8,503 nucleotides of DNA. It comes from Lachnospiraceae bacterium. GTDB taxonomy: Bacteria > Bacillota > Clostridia > Lachnospirales > Lachnospiraceae. Numbering within the stretch: the stretch's first letter is position 1; every line of letters begins with the position of its first letter. Below the pieces are notes generated by a model that saw nothing but the letters and a program-made list of their open reading frames with translations, searched no databases and was not told the origin of the DNA. A program made the translations under genes and the position numbers. Positions 6,048 through 8,503 of this stretch are shown here, piece after piece. The DNA lies in NCBI GenBank assembly GCA_017404585.1, contig JAFRCB010000122.1:1-8503 (forward strand). Reading direction: 5' to 3'.

Positions 6048-6845
6048 TTGGAATTTATAGTCACAAGATATGATATATCATCCTCCAGGATCAAAGAGCC
6101 GATCACATGTGTGCTTATCACAGATCTGCATAACAAAGTCTACGGTACGGACAACAGCGTTCTCGTAGACAGTATAAGGAGCGAATCGCCGGATCTCATT
6201 CTCTGCGCAGGCGACCTGATAGTCGGCTCTAATCAAAAAACTTACCCCACAGCCCTGGACTTTGTGACCAGGCTCACCGATATTGCACCGGTATACTATT
6301 CGAACGGAAACCATGAGACGGAATACCGAAGATATTACAAATCAAGATATGCTGCCTACGTGACTAATGTCAAGCGGGCGGGAATACATCTGCTGAACAA
6401 CAAATGTGAAGATATTGTCCTCGGAAGTACAAAAATACATATTGCCGGCCTCGAAGTATCTCTTGAAAAGTATATTAAGTTCAGAAAGCCATACTGTGAC
6501 GTTACTTATATAGAAGATAAGATCGGCAGCCTGCCGTCTGACGGCTCATTCACGATTCTTCTGGCCCATAACCCGGAGTTCTTTAAGACCTACGGCGAGT
6601 GGGGAGCCGACCTCACGGTCTCAGGCCACTATCATGGCGGCCTTGTGCGATCACCGTTTACGGGAAGAGCTCTTCTCAGCCCATACGGATATCCTTTTCC
6701 AAAGTTCGGCGTCGGCATAAAGGAACTCGCTCCGGAACGCTTCATTGTTGCTTCGGCAGGCCTCGGAGACCACTCTATACCGCTCCGCATCTTTGATCCT
6801 CGTGAACTTGTGATCATCAGGATCAGCCCGAAATCCGCGATTTGA
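6048..6845 (+). CDS. Calcineurin-like metallophosphoesterase (YkuE-like)
   Basis: The 265-residue protein carries the full two-metal phosphoesterase set: D26 and H28 (TDLHN), G55-D56 (AGDL), N88 and H89 (NGNHE), H174 (LLAHNPE), and H194 and H196 (GHYHGG). Family members cleave phosphomonoesters or phosphodiesters, and YkuE-like ones have been linked to the cell envelope. The substrate here is unknown. No signal peptide or membrane helix is seen, so it should be cytoplasmic or peripheral. I chose TTG 6048 because AGGAG (6036-6040) lies seven bases upstream. The ATG at 6003 overlaps the rpsU terminator stem and has no binding site. The next gene follows after 41 nt, and the pair leads into scpA. 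Confidence 0.9.
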   Translation: MEFIVTRYDISSSRIKEPITCVLITDLHNKVYGTDNSVLVDSIRSESPDLILCAGDLIVGSNQKTYPTALDFVTRLTDIAPVYYSNGNHETEYRRYYKSRYAAYVTNVKRAGIHLLNNKCEDIVLGSTKIHIAGLEVSLEKYIKFRKPYCDVTYIEDKIGSLPSDGSFTILLAHNPEFFKTYGEWGADLTVSGHYHGGLVRSPFTGRALLSPYGYPFPKFGVGIKELAPERFIVASAGLGDHSIPLRIFDPRELVIIRISPKSAI

Positions 6846-6886
6846 TTTCGCGACTTAGACCTTACTATAAGAAAGCTGGAAAAATC

Positions 6887-8104
6887 ATGAGTAGAAACAT
6901 AGTCCTTGCAGGACTTCAATACGATAATAATCTTGGTGACCAGGCAATCTATATGTGTGCCTATAAGATGCTGCAGAGTCTTCTGATCGATCACGGGATC
7001 TGCGATACAGAAATCCGCAAAGTCGACCTCACAGGAAGATACGCAAAGAATAAGAATAAAATAAACAGACCGTTCCGTTACCTGAAGAAGCTGTACAGGA
7101 AATTGGGATACAAGTCGGGACTTGAATCCCTTCCGGTAAAAGAGGCAAGATATGTCTGTTCACGTCAGGCCGCAAAATATATTGATTCCGATACGGTCGC
7201 AGTAATATTTGCAGGAGGCGGAATTGTCAAGTACAAGTATCAGCAGTTCCACATTTATATCGACGAGTTCACAAAGCGGGCCGATAAGCTCGGTGTTCCT
7301 GTCATGCTGAACGCTGTCGGTGTGGAAGGTTACGACGCAGACGACCCCGAATGCATGCTGCTTAAACGCGCTCTGAACAGGGATTGTGTAAAGTATATCT
7401 CGACCCGCGATGATATAGAACTCCTTTCGGGCAAATACTGCGAAAACGGTCAGAAAGCAGAACTGGTCGCAGATCCGGTCTGCTCACTGTCGTTCATGAA
7501 GCCTCTGAAAAAAAAGCCGCATGAAGGGCGTATTATTGGTCTTGGCACCGTGAGATCCGGTCTTTTTATTGATAATGATATCGATTTTACCCGCGAAGAT
7601 ATGCTTAAGTTCTGGTCTGATATTATCACGGAGATAAAAAAGCGCGGCATGCAATGCAGAGTCTTCTGCAACGGTACAATAGACGATATGCATTTTCAGG
7701 ATGATCTTGCAGAATACATGGGTCTTTCAGATGAAGAAAAGAACGAGCTAATGTATGTAAGACCCACATCCGTCGGTCAGCTCGCCCGCTATATAAACGG
7801 ATTCGATGCCGTTATTACCGGCAGGCTTCACGCCAGCATCATCGCATATTCCTACTCGGTGCCAAGTGTCGGCCTCGTATGGAATGATAAGCAGCGCATG
7901 TTTGGCAGGATCATCGGCCATCCCGAGCGATTTATCGAGCCGGCGGATTTCAACGCGGAGACTGTCATTGACGCGGTGGAGACTGCCCTGAAGACCGGTT
8001 ACGATGAGGAAAAGCGCAGATCCTTCACTTCGACGACATCTGTTTTCATGGACAGATTTGTTCGTGATTATCTGTCCGGTCAGGCACCGGCAGATCCACA
8101 GTAA
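6887..8104 (+). CDS. Polysaccharide pyruvyl transferase family protein
   Basis: The 405-residue protein shows the family pattern: NNLGDQAI near the N-terminus (14-21), a glycine turn FAGGGI (about 108-113), a STRDD segment (172-176), VADPV (194-198), and the C-terminal block TGRLHASIIAYSYSVP followed by WNDKQRMFG, with R313-H315 and K335. Members (CsaB, WcaK types) add pyruvyl ketals from phosphoenolpyruvate to wall or capsular sugars; some act differently, and the acceptor cannot be told here. No membrane helix is seen, so it is probably cytosolic. ATG 6887 has a weak GGA six bases upstream. A TTG at 6842 would overlap the previous stop but has no binding site and adds 15 atypical residues. 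It is flanked by the phosphoesterase and, 13 nt downstream, by scpA, which suggests one operon. Confidence 0.9.
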   Translation: MSRNIVLAGLQYDNNLGDQAIYMCAYKMLQSLLIDHGICDTEIRKVDLTGRYAKNKNKINRPFRYLKKLYRKLGYKSGLESLPVKEARYVCSRQAAKYIDSDTVAVIFAGGGIVKYKYQQFHIYIDEFTKRADKLGVPVMLNAVGVEGYDADDPECMLLKRALNRDCVKYISTRDDIELLSGKYCENGQKAELVADPVCSLSFMKPLKKKPHEGRIIGLGTVRSGLFIDNDIDFTREDMLKFWSDIITEIKKRGMQCRVFCNGTIDDMHFQDDLAEYMGLSDEEKNELMYVRPTSVGQLARYINGFDAVITGRLHASIIAYSYSVPSVGLVWNDKQRMFGRIIGHPERFIEPADFNAETVIDAVETALKTGYDEEKRRSFTSTTSVFMDRFVRDYLSGQAPADPQ

Positions 8105-8117
8105 CGAAGGAGGCCGC

Positions 8118-8503
8118 ATGGCATTACAAGTATCACTGACTGCTTTCGACGGGCCGCTGGATCTTCTTCTTCATCTGATCGAGAAAAACAAAGTCAATAT
8201 TTTTGATATTCCTATCGTCGAGATCACCGAACAGTATCTTGCTTACGTAAAGCAGATGGAGACCGAAGATCTTGGAACGATGAGCGAATTCATGGTCATG
8301 GCTTCGGAGCTCATTTCGATCAAATGCAAGATGCTCCTCCCGCCTGAAACAGATGAAGAGGGAGAGGAGATCGACCCGAGAGACGAACTGGTCCGTCAGC
8401 TGCTGGAATATAAAATGTACCGCGAGCTTTCGTACGAACTGAGGCTGTTTCAGGAGGATGCCGGGTTTACCCTGTACCGGGATCCGGCTGTTCCTGCGGA
8501 AGT
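8118..8503 (+). CDS. scpA: Segregation and condensation protein A, 5' part (runs off the end)
   Basis: The first 128 residues are present; the full protein is about 250. The N-terminus FDGPLDLLLHLIEKNKVNIF, then PIVEITEQYL, MSEFMVMASELISIKCKMLLP and DELVRQLLEYKMYRE, is diagnostic for ScpA. ScpA is the kleisin that bridges the SMC heads and binds ScpB in the bacterial condensin that organises origins and segregates chromosomes. ATG 8118 has an excellent AAGGAGG (8107-8113) four bases upstream. It lies 13 nt behind the pyruvyl transferase gene with no promoter or terminator between them, so it is probably transcribed with that gene. ScpB is expected downstream, outside the window. Confidence 0.97.
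   Translation, partial: MALQVSLTAFDGPLDLLLHLIEKNKVNIFDIPIVEITEQYLAYVKQMETEDLGTMSEFMVMASELISIKCKMLLPPETDEEGEEIDPRDELVRQLLEYKMYRELSYELRLFQEDAGFTLYRDPAVPAE

Noticed and set aside
6842..6886. TTG start for the pyruvyl transferase overlapping the phosphoesterase stop
   Set aside because: There is no Shine-Dalgarno sequence upstream, and the extra 15 residues do not fit the family; ATG 6887 gives the usual short N-terminus before NLGDQAI.

Overview
The window reads as ordinary chromosomal DNA of a low- to mid-GC Gram-positive anaerobe, most likely a Clostridia/Lachnospiraceae-type Firmicute. The support is strong AGGAGG-type ribosome binding sites, consensus sigma-A promoters (TTGACG-18-TATAAT before rpsU), a TTG start codon, a very basic 58-residue S21, and a ScpA gene of Firmicute type. 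The assignment rests on gene style and not on a database match. All genes called are on the + strand.

Layout: (1) 1-210 is the 3' end of an unrecognised gene, followed by a terminator-like hairpin (242-294). (2) 307-1989 encodes a membrane-anchored MutS-type ATPase without the mismatch-recognition part, followed after 17 nt by rnhA (RNase HI, 2007-2480). (3) 2481-2955 is a 475-nt intergenic region and the most unusual part of the window. It has three 28-bp direct repeats, a roughly 190-nt imperfect palindrome that could fold into one long rod, four 29-bp repeats of the same family in inverted orientation, a small terminator, a 17-bp palindrome and the alaS promoter. (4) 2956-5613 is full-length alaS. 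(5) 5614-5811 holds a hairpin, a second 17-bp palindrome, a near-consensus promoter and the rpsU leader; rpsU (5812-5988) is too short for most ORF cut-offs. (6) Directly after the rpsU terminator a second cluster begins: a calcineurin-like metallophosphoesterase (TTG start), a polysaccharide pyruvyl transferase family protein, and the 5' part of scpA, which runs off the end.

Functionally the window mixes nucleic-acid housekeeping (RNase HI, MutS-like ATPase), translation (AlaRS, S21), a likely cell-envelope pair (phosphoesterase and pyruvyl transferase) and chromosome segregation (ScpA). I see no defence system, integrase, transposase, CRISPR array, tRNA or rRNA. The candidate for something undescribed is the palindrome and repeat element between rnhA and alaS. 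It could be a structured RNA or a degenerate fold-back element. Less striking points are the two genes whose ribosome binding sites sit directly behind terminator hairpins, and the palindromes placed just upstream of the -35 boxes of both alaS and rpsU.
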